NCBI GenBank assembly: GCA_950295325.1
Contig: OX485809.1
Span: 36,213,081 to 36,277,080, forward strand
DNA: 64,000 nt
Origin: Polytrichum commune
Lineage: Eukaryota; Streptophyta; Polytrichopsida; Polytrichales; Polytrichaceae
Direction of reading: 5' to 3'
A program made the position numbers and the translations under genes. Positions 32,500-44,520 of the stretch are shown piece by piece. Positions within the stretch are counted from its first letter, which is position 1; every line of letters begins with the position of its first letter. The notes below the pieces were generated by a model. The model did not search any database. It saw only the letters and a list, made by a program, of their open reading frames with translations, and had not been told where the DNA came from.

Positions 32500-33140
32500 G
32501 TTAAGTTATTTGTCCAAGAAACATGATAATGTACTTATGGCACATAAGTTTCTTCCAAATTTGTATACTTTGTTGAACATGGTCTTCCCTGGAAATTCCT
32601 TAAACTTCCCAAGAATTTCTAAGAATGCAAGTCTATCTTCTCGTCGTATATGGAAATTTGACAAACTGTACATCAATACTATACAGATATTGAACTTTGT
32701 TACTATGGACATTACTTAAAAAATGACACTGCCTTTGCAAGTATATACTGCAAGGATCATGGTTCGACGCCATTACTGTTTTGCCAGTATGACATACATT
32801 TTAGATATCCAAATCGGTGAGCGGTGTAGGATTCAACAGTAGTCACATGACTTCTGATAAAGCCAATTCAGTGGCAATCCAAACATGAGTGCATAAGATG
32901 AGATTAAGTCCATGCACATGTACGCGAATTCAATGATCTTAAAACCAAGATATCGCAAAATTGCTCCTCAGAGGAGTTCCTTCCATTTCACTGGATTCAA
33001 GTACATGAACTTCATTGCCTTATATCATGGCACAAGTACAAAATGTCTCCTATTTGTCTCAAAATGTTCAACGCCCTCTTCCTAACATAACTCTCTTGCT
33101 TTTACACCTTGATGAAAACGTCTAATTCCTAATCTAAGAA
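32500..33140. other. Intergenic, probably the left flank of the CACTA element
   Basis: No gene seen. The sequence CACTACAAG near 32,339 resembles a CACTA terminus, but I found no matching inverted end on the right, so the border is unset. Confidence 0.3.
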
Positions 33141-33142
33141 GT

Positions 33143-36100
33143 CTATGCCGTATGGGGAGCATGTGGCATCAAATATCGGATTGGCCAGTATACTTTCCAG
33201 CCCAAACTGTCTGCAAGTGTCTCCGCCGATGCATACCTCCCAACGGTGTCTGGGTGCAGCAACGGTGCACTTGGATGCGCAACATACGTAATGGTCACCA
33301 CTTGAGCACCAAAAGGGACGCTCGATGCGTGTTGGGAGTTCGAGCGGCCATGGATGCCTGCCCTCCCGGATCCAACCACAGCGCTGCCAAAATCGGGATG
33401 TACCAAATCAACCAACGACCCATACGCCATAGGCACCTGCACAACCACCCAACGATCTCAAAGTGAGGGACCCTGTCATTGTGACATTTTCATGTCCGTG
33501 CTACCATCTACATCTTTGCATAGACACTCACCGGCATCACAGTGTGGGCAGCGACGCCTCGTGTTCCAACCCGCTTCTTTGGTGCAGGGGTTCCTGCTCC
33601 ACCAGGTCCGCGAAGAAACCGTCGCCAAGCTTCGTCACCCTTCTGCAACAGTGGCAGGATAACAACATTACACAACTTCACATATGCCCTTGTAATGAAC
33701 ACCGTCTCTACATGTATTCGATAGTTAAGTAAGGCAACATACCTCTTGTGTTTGTCCGACATTGCCATGATGAAATGACATCTTGCCTCCTCCTGACACC
33801 GAGGAAGGTCGATCTGCAGGTACATGGAACAGATCCGAGGCTTTCATCCGTTTAGGATTACCCTGGACTTTCACGATAGGAGATTCTGCCTCCCGCTGGG
33901 CCTGGGTCCCCAAACACACGACATCTCTGTCATTGGCGACCACATCAAAATCCTCACCAGGTTCCATGCTACAAGTCATGCCTTGTAGGTCCCCACAATG
34001 CGACCCTGGCGCTCGAGTGTCCACACCTTGCGATTTAAACAACTGCACACCCATCCTGGCTTTCAACTTGCCCTTGTTTAAAACTTCCAGACTAGATGGA
34101 CGTGGTGTTTGGCTGCCACTTGGACCCCCTGGACTTGAAAAAAGCTTCTCCAGTCTCGTGGGAGTTATTTTTCGCAACGCGGGAATTCGCGCCATTGCAC
34201 ACTCAGCCAGGAAAGAAGTCTTTGGGGGTGTGTGCTCCACAGTGGCCCCAACATTGTTGGCATTCTTTAGCTCTAGAGCGGACATTCGTTCTTCCAGATC
34301 AATAATCTTATTCCGGATCTTTGTATTCTCGTCAACAAGTTCTTGTCTCCAAAAGGAGAACAACCCTTGCGGGGTGCAGTTCAAGCATGATTTGTCACAT
34401 GTCATCGGCTCCTGCACGCACATTTATGGTGTAAGATGGATCTTACCACACACATCGTAATTTGAAAATGTAACACATACCCAACAGTCAATGAAGATAC
34501 TCACAACATACTCCTTCCGTCTAGGATCCCAAGGTTGTCCCGTTGTTGTGTCGATGTCAGGGAGTTCCGAGTCAGGGACAACATTTTGTGAGGGTTCCTT
34601 GTCGCCAGAATCCTCCTTCTCTTTGTTTTTTTCGATATCCTCTCCCTGCATCATGCGTCAATCAAGTTTATCACATCAATGTCTATAATGAAAGTGCAAA
34701 TAAATCTTTACTGTGCACTCGGTGTTCAGAGAGCATGGACTTGGAATATTACCAGCTCATGCATGCGTGACATGTTTGACACTGTTCCATTGCTAGAAAC
34801 AGATTGCACACACGACCGCGCATATGACATCCGCGCTGAAACCTCCATGCCCTCGGTCGACTTCCAAAACCGGACACATGATTTCCATACATGGTCGGGA
34901 CAAGACCTTGGCTTTGACCCGTCCTTGTAACCACTTCGTCTCCAAGTTTGGCACCATTTTGACCATGTCTCTACTATATGGGTTTGCAGGTATTTCCTCA
35001 CAACTCCAGCTTGAAGGGGGAATGGCTCATACCTAAAGGCCTTGTTCGCTATCCTATTTTCGATCGCCTCTATTATTTTCTGGCTATGCAATCCAAACTC
35101 ACGTTGACTATAATCCAGGTACGAGTAAGCATAAGATCTAATAGCTGCATGCCATTTTTGTCGTAACTCAATAACAAGCCCGGATGCGTTTGTTTTCAAC
35201 GTCACTACAAGCGGAACTCCACATGCCACACTGTCCCGAACTTGCCGATGGTAATTGGCGTTAGCCCTTCGATTCTCCGCGCGGCGTTGTGATGCAGGGC
35301 GACATAATTCGATAGCATGGGTGTCAACTAGGAGGTCATCGGACTGTACATGCGGAGATGAAACCCGGCCGTCTACCTCATCCCTAGGTGCAGCATCCGA
35401 CAAACTTCGACGAGTGTGTGTACTCTTCGCAGGATTGCTTCGACCTGGAGATCTACTTGCGCAATAAGCCAAAGCGTGCAAAGGTGACTTCTTAGAGCCC
35501 CCATAACCGGCACTCTTTGTGGTCGGACGTTGAGAGGGATGTACCAACTTTGCATACACCCCCTGCACATACGGAGAAACATCAAGACCATGTGGCAACG
35601 TTCCAAATAATTTTTTGCTACATCACCAAAGTTAATACATGAAAAATTGTTGGAATACTTACTGTGCGTTTTTTGGGCACATTGGCATCAGTCTGTGGGC
35701 GGCTAGCAGCTGTTGTGGTCGTCGTTGCCACAGCGCGCCTTTGTAACCGGCTACGCGTAGGTGATGGTGGCAGACGCCCCCGACTAGGTGTTGGCGAAAC
35801 ATGTGGACTATCAGGTGAGTGCACTGGGGACTCCGAAGTTGTGTTGTCGTCCAAGTCAGGGTTGTATTCGTCGTTGTCGTCGAAGCACTCTCTGGCATCA
35901 TCGTAATGTTCTTCAACATACAGTTGTGGGGCCATCTGTGCTAATCTGGCACTTCGCCTACGCGGCACTTGGCTTCTGGAAGGCAGGCTGGGAACTCTAA
36001 TCTCGGACTCTCCAACTGCAGGCTCCTAACACACGATTCGGCTGGCACTGCAACGCACAACTCATGCATGCATTTTTCCCATGTAATCTCATGTTCGCGG

Positions 36101-36729
36101 TAGTAGGGATGGGAGTTACTTGCATGATTTGGACATACACATTATTAACCGGCGCATTATTAACCTAAGCATTATTAACCTAAGTTGAATGGATGCATTA
36201 AGGGCTGGTAATTACATGGACTAACTAGTATGAGATAACATGGATGCATTGAGGGCTCGTAATTACATGGATTAACTAGTATGGCATCACATGGATGCAT
36301 TGAGGGCTGGTAATTACATGGACTAACATCCGCCTCCCTCTAGATGAGCACAATTGAAGGCACAAACTCCTAGGATGTAACTTCTCATAATGACACTTCC
36401 AACTTTAACCAGGTGGATGTTTCTGTCGTAAGACACGTGCACGTCCACTAGGCAAACCCTAAACCCAAGCCCGTGCCATGTAGGATGAGATCGTGGGTTC
36501 GTGCCCACATGTCACTCTAACTGGACATCAGAGGTGGACGTTCGGAGGATTGTATTGGACTAGCAGAGTGCCTTCCAGCGTTAGGGTTTGCAACGTAGCA
36601 TGTTACGAAGGCCAATGTTGCATACCTGAGGATACCGAGGGAGGCGAGAACTCGTTGGTTTTCAGCTATGCGCCGATTCCTAGCCTCCTCGTACTCATTT
36701 GGAGTACATGTGCATTGCTCCTCCGCCAT
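33143..36729 (-). CDS. CACTA accessory protein (TNP1/transposase_24-like), seven exons, apparently intact
   Basis: Exons on the minus strand: 36,729-36,626; 35,996-35,663; 35,562-34,753; 34,645-34,481; 34,411-33,743; 33,642-33,532; 33,436-33,143. Every junction has GT-AG ends, the phases agree and no stop is met, giving about 828 aa. The start (MAEEQCTCTPNEYEEARNRR) resembles the EYE..R..RI..N...L..LG opening of plant CACTA second proteins. Exon 2 is Arg/Ser/Asp-rich. Exon 3 holds the Trp-rich central domain (SGLVIELRQKWHAAIRSY, ETWSKWCQTWRRSGYKDG). Exon 5 has a coiled coil (ENTKIRNKIIDLEERMSALE). The last exon ends VTITYVAHPSAPLLHPDTVG and GWKVYWPIRY, typical of this group. These proteins bind subterminal repeats and help TNP2; that role is by family. 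Exon 2's start is the least certain. Confidence 0.75.
36189..36330. repeat. 51-bp tandem repeat, about 2.7 copies
   Basis: ATGGATGCATTGAGGGCTGG begins at 36,189, 36,240 and 36,291, an exact 51-bp spacing, followed each time by TAATTACATGGA.TAAC. A shorter CATTATTAACC repeat precedes it at about 36,140-36,175. It lies in intron 1 of the accessory gene. Confidence 0.85.
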
Positions 36730-36898
36730 GGTTGTTATGCAAGCAGCTCAGACGATGTGGGCAGTCCCTGTGGCGAAGGGTTTGCAGAGGGTGACCTTCA
36801 AAGTGTGTTCAACATATATGGGTGAGCATATTCACTACATATCATGATTGCGGGCCTCGTTTGACGTCCTGTACGGGTGCCCGTAAGGAGACGTCCAA
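36730..36898. promoter_or_regulatory. Bidirectional promoter region between the two CACTA genes
   Basis: Only 169 bp separate the two start codons, so both transcripts must initiate in or overlap this gap unless alternative upstream exons exist. It includes the inverted pair GACGTCC..TGTACGGGTGCCCGTA..GACGTCC near 36,864-36,896. Promoter activity is inferred from layout. Confidence 0.4.
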
Positions 36899-39800
36899 AT
36901 GGCAAGGAGGATGAGATTAAGTGACCCTAATCGGGTGGCGGCACGTGACAGCAAGTTGTGGACCCGCGAGGAGAGTTGCGCTACACGGAGCAATGTGCGT
37001 CAGGTGCATTGCCCTTGCACGTTGTGTTGTGGCGCCACATTGCTCGACCGCAACACAGTTGCCCAGCACCTCCGAAGATTTAAACGCCACCCCCGCATGC
37101 GTGGGCTTCGGAATGTGAGTATGTATACCGTGTCCTCAATGCGATGATTTTCATCCATTTACATTCCAATGAGTTTACATTCTGATTCTCATGCACTTCA
37201 AATATGCAGTGCCCACCTGAAGACTCTTGAGATGAAGAATGGGGGTTAGCAGAGCAGAGATTTCGTGATGGTCTTCAAGAATTCATCGGTGATGCTCCCA
37301 TCACCGAGGATCGCCCACTGGATGCAGGACTCCGGTTCGAGAATGTAATCGGAGACATGTTTGGCCAGGTGGACGCTAGGATGCAAGATAACGAGGACAC
37401 ACCCACAGAGGAAGATGAAGAATGTGCAGAGGTGCGTGATGCAGATACCTGGGATTATGCTGCATTTGAAGGTGCGGATGATCCAAGGGACCGTTTGCAA
37501 GAGGATCTAGAGGAGCAACTGAGAGTTCCCCTATTTCATGAGGGTCGTGCAAGTCGTTTGGGTGCAACTGTTGCCTTGTTGAATGCCTTCAAGACACACA
37601 AAGCCCCTGTTGTGCTAATAGACGAGGTATTCAAGTTGTTGAGCCAATGGATATTGCCGAGTCCAAATTCCCTTCCTGAGAACGAGAAAGCAGCAACTAG
37701 GTTTCTCCGGAAAATGGGGTTAACATACGATTTGATACATGCATGCCCTCGTTCATGTTGCCTATTTAGAGGGGATTTGGTGCACAAAGAGCATTGCCCC
37801 CATTGCGGGAGTCCCAGGTTCACTAGAGGTAACATCCCGGCCAAAGTACTCCGACATTTTCCTTTGATCCCGAGGTTGAGGCGAATGTTTGGGATCCAAA
37901 AGATCTCGGAATTGTTGGTATGGCATCACCACAATAAATCCACAGACGGACTCATGCGTGGGCCTGCGGATTCTCCGCAATGGGCGTTTATTGACAATAA
38001 ATATCCTGAATTTGCAGCTGATCCAAGGCGATTGCGGTTCATCCTCTCAGCCGATGGCGTGAATCCTTTCGGGAACAAAAATTGTTCCTGGTCTACGTGG
38101 CCAGTTATTGCAACCATTGCCAATTTGCCACCTTGGCTGATGACAAAGAATTTCTTCCTCTTACTATGTTTGTTAATACCTGGTAGGGAACAACCTACCG
38201 GGGAGCAGTTCGATATCTTCTTGCAGCCTCTATTGGAGGAGCTCAAAACTCTATGGGTTGTAGGAGTTGATATGAGGGATGCAACAGCTTTCATGGGTCA
38301 ACCTGTATTCAAGTGCTTCGGAGTCCTCTTGTTCACAACACACGATTTGCCAGGTTATGGTATAGTAGCAGGCTTGGCCACAAAGGGGTACATGGGTTGT
38401 GTCCATTGTGGACCTCAAACTGTTGCACGTTATTCGCGCAGCCTGCGAAAGGTTGTGTATAATTCTGAATACCGGAGATGGTTAAATGCCGAGCACGAAT
38501 TTCGAAGTGACGACCAATTGTTTGGTGGCAATCCAGAATTGCGCCCACCACTTGTCCCTTCAACGGCAATGCAGTTAATTGAGTGGGGGAAGATAAGGAA
38601 GTCATTCATACTTGCAGGTGGCCAACCAAAACGAAATGATCCATGTCGTCATAATGGAGTAAAACGAACTCCAAGCCTATACGAGCTTCCATACTTCAAG
38701 GTCATTTTTATAAATTCCCATGCGGATTTCTCCCAACTTTGCCGTTTTTATACTGTAGACCATGTGCTTTTATGATTATAAGTTGTGAATGTTAAGGTTG
38801 TATAGTGCATGTGGCAGGAACTCCCTATGAGGCACACATTAGACATCATGCACGTAGAAAAAAATGTTTGTGACAACTTGTTGAGGACAATAGTTGGGGA
38901 GAAAGACAGCCCAGCAGTTCGTCATGACATGAAGGAGATTAATATCCACCCGGAACTATGGATGAGGCAGGTCCGCACCAGAACTGGGCGCCTAAAGTGG
39001 GTAAAACCTCACGCCCCCTATGTCTTGAGCAAGGCCGAGTTGCAAGTATTTATGGACACGATTTCCAAGTTAAAGGTCCCCACGGGGTATTCAAGTACGT
39101 TCAAGAAGCACGTTGTGAGTGGGAATTTTGGGAGCTTGAAGTCACATGACTTCCATATCTTGTTGCAGACAGTGATCCCACTAGCTGTGCGTGGATTGTT
39201 GCATCCAGCAGTGCGTGCGGCAATTATGAGATTGGGTACAGTGTTAAGGTATTTGACTGCAAAGGTAGTGAACCCAGAAAATATACAGTGGCTAAGGGAG
39301 TTCACAATAGAAACCCTATGCATAATGGAGGTGTGGTTGCCTCCCGCATTCTGGGATATAATGTCACATGTTTTAGTACATCTTGTGGATGAATTGCAGT
39401 GGTGTGGACCAGTGGCTTGTAGGTGGATGTACCCGCTGGAGAGGTACATGGCTGTTTTGAAAGGCTTTGTGCACAATAGGGCGCAACCAGAGGGCAGCAT
39501 GGCTGCAGGGTACTCATGCCAGGAAGCATTGGGTTTTGTCACTAGTCACATGAGGGATTTTAGTCATCACACCACACGCGTATGGGATGATGAGGAAGAG
39601 TCATTCATGACATCTGAAGAGCTTGAAGGAATCGGAACTCGAAAGATACTCACACCTATGGAGATGAAGCTTGCACACAATTTTGTGATCACAAACAGTG
39701 TTGACACAGCCGAATACCTTGGGTAAGGGTGTGTGGAAGCCCCCATTTCAGTATGAAGTGGATATCTGTTTGTTGAGAGCATGTTGAAATATTTCTATGC

Positions 39801-40827
39801 CGATTAACCTTGTGAATCATTTGGACTCTTATATCCATTTCATTCTAGTGGGGTTGGATTTGTGGTTAGGCGGTACAATGAAATGTGACGTAGGCACGCC
39901 GAAGACCAGAGAGCACTTAGGAGGAGAAGAGGGGGACGTGGCTTCCCTCGGAATACTGAGTTCACATGAAGGCGAGCAGTACCAGACTTCGCAGAATGGT
40001 TGTCTGACGTTGTGAAGGAAGACATCAGAAATGGAGTGGATGTGGCAGACCATGTCATGGCCATAGGATTCCCTCCAAGCAGTGAGGCTTACACTTATAG
40101 AGCCCTTAGAGCATATGGAAACCACTTCCGCATTTGCGATGTGGATGGAGGTTGTAGGCACATGACGTTTGATTGCGGAGTTGCAAACTTGTTATGGCAA
40201 GGTTCGCGGAGCAGTGTGCGTGACAAGAACATTGTGGATGGCCAGCTGAGTTATGTGGGAACACTCACAAAAATATTGCAGTTAAGTTACAAGGACATAC
40301 ACATCTTGTTGTTGAAGGCACGGTGGGTGCAACCCAATAGTGTTGGCCGCGAGACACTGAGGCATGACGAATATGGGTACTTAATGGCCAATTTTGAACG
40401 ATTGCAGCCGGTAAATCATGAGCCTTATGTCTTTCCCGCAACAGTGAAACAGGTGTTTTTCAGTGATGATGCAACTCATAGAGGTTGGAAAATTGTTCTT
40501 GCCAAAGAAGCGCGAGGAGTGAGGTGCATGGCAGATGAAGAGGAACCACAGTTGGGTCCAAGTGCTTTTGCGGCAGGAGTCCAAGCAGAATCTCACATTA
40601 ACATACAATATACGTACACACAAGCTATGGCTAATGGCATTGTGGTACCAGATGAACTTGTTCCCACATTCCACGGAGGAGGCCTAGATCCTGGTCCTTC
40701 TACAGCTACACATGCTCATGGGTGGGCGGAAGAATCAAGTGACGAATCAGACAGTGCCTCTGACCATTCATGCAATGGAGAGGACTTAAGTAGGGATTTA
40801 GATTTTGTAGATCCCGTGAGGCTATAG
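36899..40827 (+). pseudogene. CACTA TNP2 transposase with three in-frame TGA codons
   Basis: Exons: 36,899-37,114; 37,210-38,700; 38,818-39,722; about 39,849-40,827, all with GT-AG ends and matching phase. Exon 1 has a transposase-associated zinc pattern (CPCTLCC...HLRRFKRH). Exon 2 is the tnp2 core (CRHFP-like CCLFRGDLVHKEHCPHCG, ADGVNPFGN, WPVIATIANLPPWL, LPGYGIVAGLATKGYMGCVH). Exon 3 continues with LDIMHVEKNVCDNLL and the DUF4218-like LPPAFWDIMSHVLVHLVDEL, RWMYPLERYMAVLKGFV and RAQPEGSMAAGY. Exon 4 carries a DUF4216-like block (YKDIHILLLKARWV) and an acidic tail. TGA occurs in frame at 37,228-37,230, 39,886-39,888 and 39,967-39,969. The last two disappear if exon 4 starts at 39,972; the first does not. 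Otherwise the frame is well preserved, so inactivation looks recent. Confidence 0.8.
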
Positions 40828-42019
40828 GAATGTTTGTGTAATTTCTGTCCCAATTGGGCATGATAATTGATATGAGATTTTCAGTGCACTTCAATTTGGG
40901 CAACGCAACCACTGTGATGAGTATTCTTTCATGATGTGTCTTTGTTGTGTTCCATGTTACAAGTATGCACCAGTTAATGTATGAAACCAACTTCTTGTCT
41001 TGGTGTATCCCAAAATGTGCATGGTCGAAATAGTTCTACCGACATTTTAAGTTTGTCACTACGAGCTAAGCTTCTGGTGGTAGAAGTTGGGAACTCATGA
41101 TTTTGGAGTTTTGCTTCCTTATTATGGTTCATCCCAGGTGGTCATTGCAAACTTATGGGTTCTCCTCAGAGACCATGACCCGTGTGTCAGTGATTTGTAG
41201 AACATAATAACAAACTTGACAATATTCTGTGAACAATGTGGAGATTTTCGGGGTGGTGACTAAATTATAGGAAAGCTTGGTGACTCTCCACACAATTTTT
41301 GTAAGTAATGTACTTTTAACCAAGTAAGACTGTGAAATCCAGTGAAATACTAGTCCCCAGTGGTTGAGGGCAGTGGTCGTGCGACGTAAATCTGGTAGTG
41401 TTTCCATTGAGTTCATGAGATTGGGCAGGTTGAGGAATGTCCACTAGCACATTCTCAGTGGTTGAGAAGTAGCCATTACATAAAAACATGCACAATGTCA
41501 CACTTATAAGTGGCCATAAATACTCCAATGTATGGAGTGAGGGTAGCCAAAGGTAGGTAACTGGCAAGGTTATCACATCATTTAAAAATAAAAATAAAAT
41601 TTGGTTGGTACTTAGAGCTAGGATCGAACCCAAATTAGCTAGCGACCATTTTTGGATGCATATCCTTTTACGGGCTAAGCAATGACAATTGCATGTGCCA
41701 ACCATTGTGGTGAAGGAAAATAATATTTCACTAATGTTGGCAAAGTTTTAGACCAAATTTGTCACAACTTGTCAATTGACACACTCCTATGTGGGGTTAC
41801 AATTATGAGCCAGGGGGAGGGGGTTCAACTTTCAAGGGGGTTTGTTTTTCTTGTTGTTAAACATGTATGTTGGAGTGTGGTTGTCATTTTGTTTGTCCAT
41901 GTTGAATGTTGCATAAACTTTATATCTTTCAATTCCATACAAACAAGCAAAAAATTAAAAAATTAAAAGTATTCAAGGGAAATAAGAATAACAAAAATGT
42001 GTCAATTTGTTTCCCGTCA
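40828..42019. other. Right flank of the CACTA element and intergenic sequence
   Basis: CAGTGGTTGAG occurs at about 41,358 and 41,456 and may be subterminal, but no CACTA-type end could be paired. No gene recognised. Confidence 0.35.
41590..41690 (-). repeat. tRNA-derived (SINE-like) sequence
   Basis: Read on the minus strand, TTAGCCCGTAAAAGG resembles an A box and GGGTTCGATCC is a B-box match about 45 bases later, followed by an AT-rich tail. No clover-leaf with a usable anticodon is evident. Compare 62,845-62,925. Confidence 0.35.
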
Positions 42020-43240
42020 TTGAGTGTGTTCCACTGACTTGGTAAGCAAGTGGAACTATGCCCTAAAACTCATCAATTGATAAAAATGGTATAAAAATTG
42101 ATAAAAATTGACCCACTCTAACTTATCCATGGTATCTTCAAATGGATAAAAATGAAACTCGCTTCCATGTGGACGGGCGGGGTCAAAATTTTGTCATCTA
42201 TTGGGTTTGTTGATTTGATTGACACATGGACTTGATTGATCCGTTCCAACTTCTTATCTATGTTGAAACCAACTTGAAACTTCCATGTATTGTTGGAGGG
42301 GTCAACACTTTCTCATCTAGTGTATTTCGCTAACTTGACCGACACACGGAGATGCGCTCTTAAACTTATCAACCGACCCACTCTAGCTTATCCTCAACAT
42401 AAGCCACTTGAAACTTCCATGTAAATGGAGGGGTTCAAATTTTGTCATCTCATAGGTTATGCCGACTTGAGTGTGCACACGTGAAATGTGGCCTAAAACT
42501 TGTTAATGGACCCATTGATTACTTATCCATGTCATCCATGGTTGGAAATGAAACCCACTTCGAGGTGGATGGAGGGGTGAATTCTTTTCATCTAATGGGT
42601 TTTGTGAAATTGACAAACACATGGAAATGTGTCCTCAAACTTGTTGCCCACTCTAACTCAATCCATGTTGAAACTCACACTAAACATTCCATGTAGATGG
42701 ATGGCCAAGGGGTCAATTTTTTGTCCTCTAGTAAGTTCCGCCAACTTGAACAACACATGGGAAATGTGCCCTAAAACTCATTAATCGACCGACTCTAACT
42801 TATCTATGTTGTATCTAGACAAACACAAAACCCCCCCTTCCAGGTGGATAGAGGGGTGAGAATTTTGTCATCTACCAAGTAGATTCTACCAACTTGACAA
42901 GCACATGTAAATGTGCATTGGAACTTATTATTTGACCCACTATAATTAATCCACACTATCTCTTATCTCTAAATGGAAATGAAACCCACTTCCAAGTGGA
43001 TCATGGAGGGGTCTAGATTTTGTCATCTAGCAAGTTCAGCCGATTTGACCGGCACACAAAAATGTGCACTGAAAACACATTGATCAATCCACTCTAATTC
43101 ATCCACACCACCTATCTCTACTTAGATAAAAAAAAATGAAACCCACTTCCATGTGCCATCTAGCAAGCTCATGGAGCGGTCGAGATTTTATCACCTAACA
43201 AGTTCCGATGACTCAACTGGCCCACGGAGATGTGCCCCAA
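42020..43240. repeat. Degenerate tandem array, unit about 120-155 bp, about eight copies
   Basis: Each unit carries, in order, GACCCACTCTAACTTATCCA, GAAACCCACTTCCA.GTGGA, GGAGGGGTC..ATTTTGTCATCTA, GTTC.GCC.ACTTGAC, and CACATGG.AATGTGCCC. The GTCATCT landmark recurs near 42,194, 42,312, 42,444, 42,586, 42,722, 42,867, 43,021 and 43,161. Units are strongly diverged. The array is cut at 43,241 by a palindromic element and a remnant resumes at about 45,462. Confidence 0.75.
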
Positions 43241-44168
43241 GGGCCATTTCACACACGAGCCAAGAGCCGAGACCATGAAATTGTGAGAGCCCCAAAGACT
43301 TAGTGTCCAAAGGCCGTCCCAAGACACTTCCAAAATCATGTAGTGTTATCACGGGCCCTCAAGTGTAGTGCGAAGCCGTGTGTGATCGGGCCCTCAACCA
43401 AATTATAATTCAACGAATTTTAATTAATGTGGGTCCTCACACATGTGAGTGTTCGGAGTGTCATGGTCTCCCGATTCAATGTTAGATGTACCTCCAAGAG
43501 GTGGTTTTTGAAAGTAGTCCAAGTGACCACGAAACATGATCTAATTCATGCCATGTAGGAATACATGCAGACTTTACATCCATCTTGCAGTCACTTACTT
43601 ATTACTCCATTGGTCCCTCAACCGTAAGTGTGAAGCGAACTTGGACCGGGCTCCGCCTTTTCCACCAATGATAGTGCTTGAAGTGAAACGGTCACGGGCC
43701 CTCACTCTTGTGTGTGAAGTGGCCATGAGGGCGGAGTTGGTCCAAGTACGCTTCACACTCTGCTCGAGGGACCAATGGAGTAATAAGTAAGTGAAATGCA
43801 AGATGGATGTAAAGTTTACATGGATTCCTACGTGGCATGATTTGGATCATGTTTTGTGGTCACTTGGACTACTTTCAAAAATCACCTCTTGGAGGTACAT
43901 CTAACATAGAACCGGGAGACCATGGCACTCCAAACACTCACAACCATGGATTTATTCTATTTTATAATACGTGAGGACCCGCATGAATAAAAATTCAATG
44001 AAATAGCATTTGGTTGAGGACCTGGTCACACATGGCTTCACACTACACTTGAGGGTCCATGACCACACTACATGATTTTAGAAGTGTCATGGGACGGCCT
44101 TTGGACACTTTCTTTTAAGCTCTCACAATTTCATGGTCATGGCTCTTGGCTTGTGAGTGAACTGGCCC
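43241..44168. mobile_element. Long palindromic element, 928 bp
   Basis: GGGCCATTTCACACACGAGC at the left and, inverted, GGGCCAGTTCACTCACAAGC at the right open two arms of roughly 400 bp that pair along most of their length. Shared blocks include CCATTGGTCCCTC, CTTACTTATTACTCC, GTACATCTAACAT and GGTCTCCCG. The flanks are CAA and TAA, possibly a mutated TAA duplication. The centre (about 43,675-43,730) has a family-related end that also appears at 45,420-45,458. No coding content; it could yield a long hairpin RNA. Confidence 0.8.
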
Positions 44169-44520
44169 TAACAACTTACAATCCGTGGCTTTAAGAGATG
44201 AAACAAAATTTCCCATAGTAGGAAAAATGACCATCTTCCACCTGTAAGATACCAATTTTGCACACTCAAAGGTAAAACAAAACAAATCCATGCCACAGGA
44301 GAGTTATTCCTATAGAGGAAGGTTCTAAAAGAGAGTCATATATACGTTGTTGTTATTAACGGAGGCATTTGTCTTATGCTGCATCACATAATACCGTGAT
44401 CAGCACCAGATCAACGGGCTCGGCTTCATGCTAGTATTTAGATACGGGCGTTCATTTTTCTTTTCTTTTCTTACGTTGTTGTTGTTGTTTTTTTTTTTTT
44501 TTTTTCTTGTGTTTTTTTTT

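Larger units (their letters stand above)
33143..40827. mobile_element. CACTA (En/Spm) DNA transposon, coding core
   Basis: Two divergent genes typical of plant CACTA elements, the accessory protein on the minus strand and TNP2 transposase on the plus strand, bracket a 169-bp gap. The true element extends beyond these limits; CACTA...TAGTG termini and the 3-bp duplication were not located. Confidence 0.8.
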
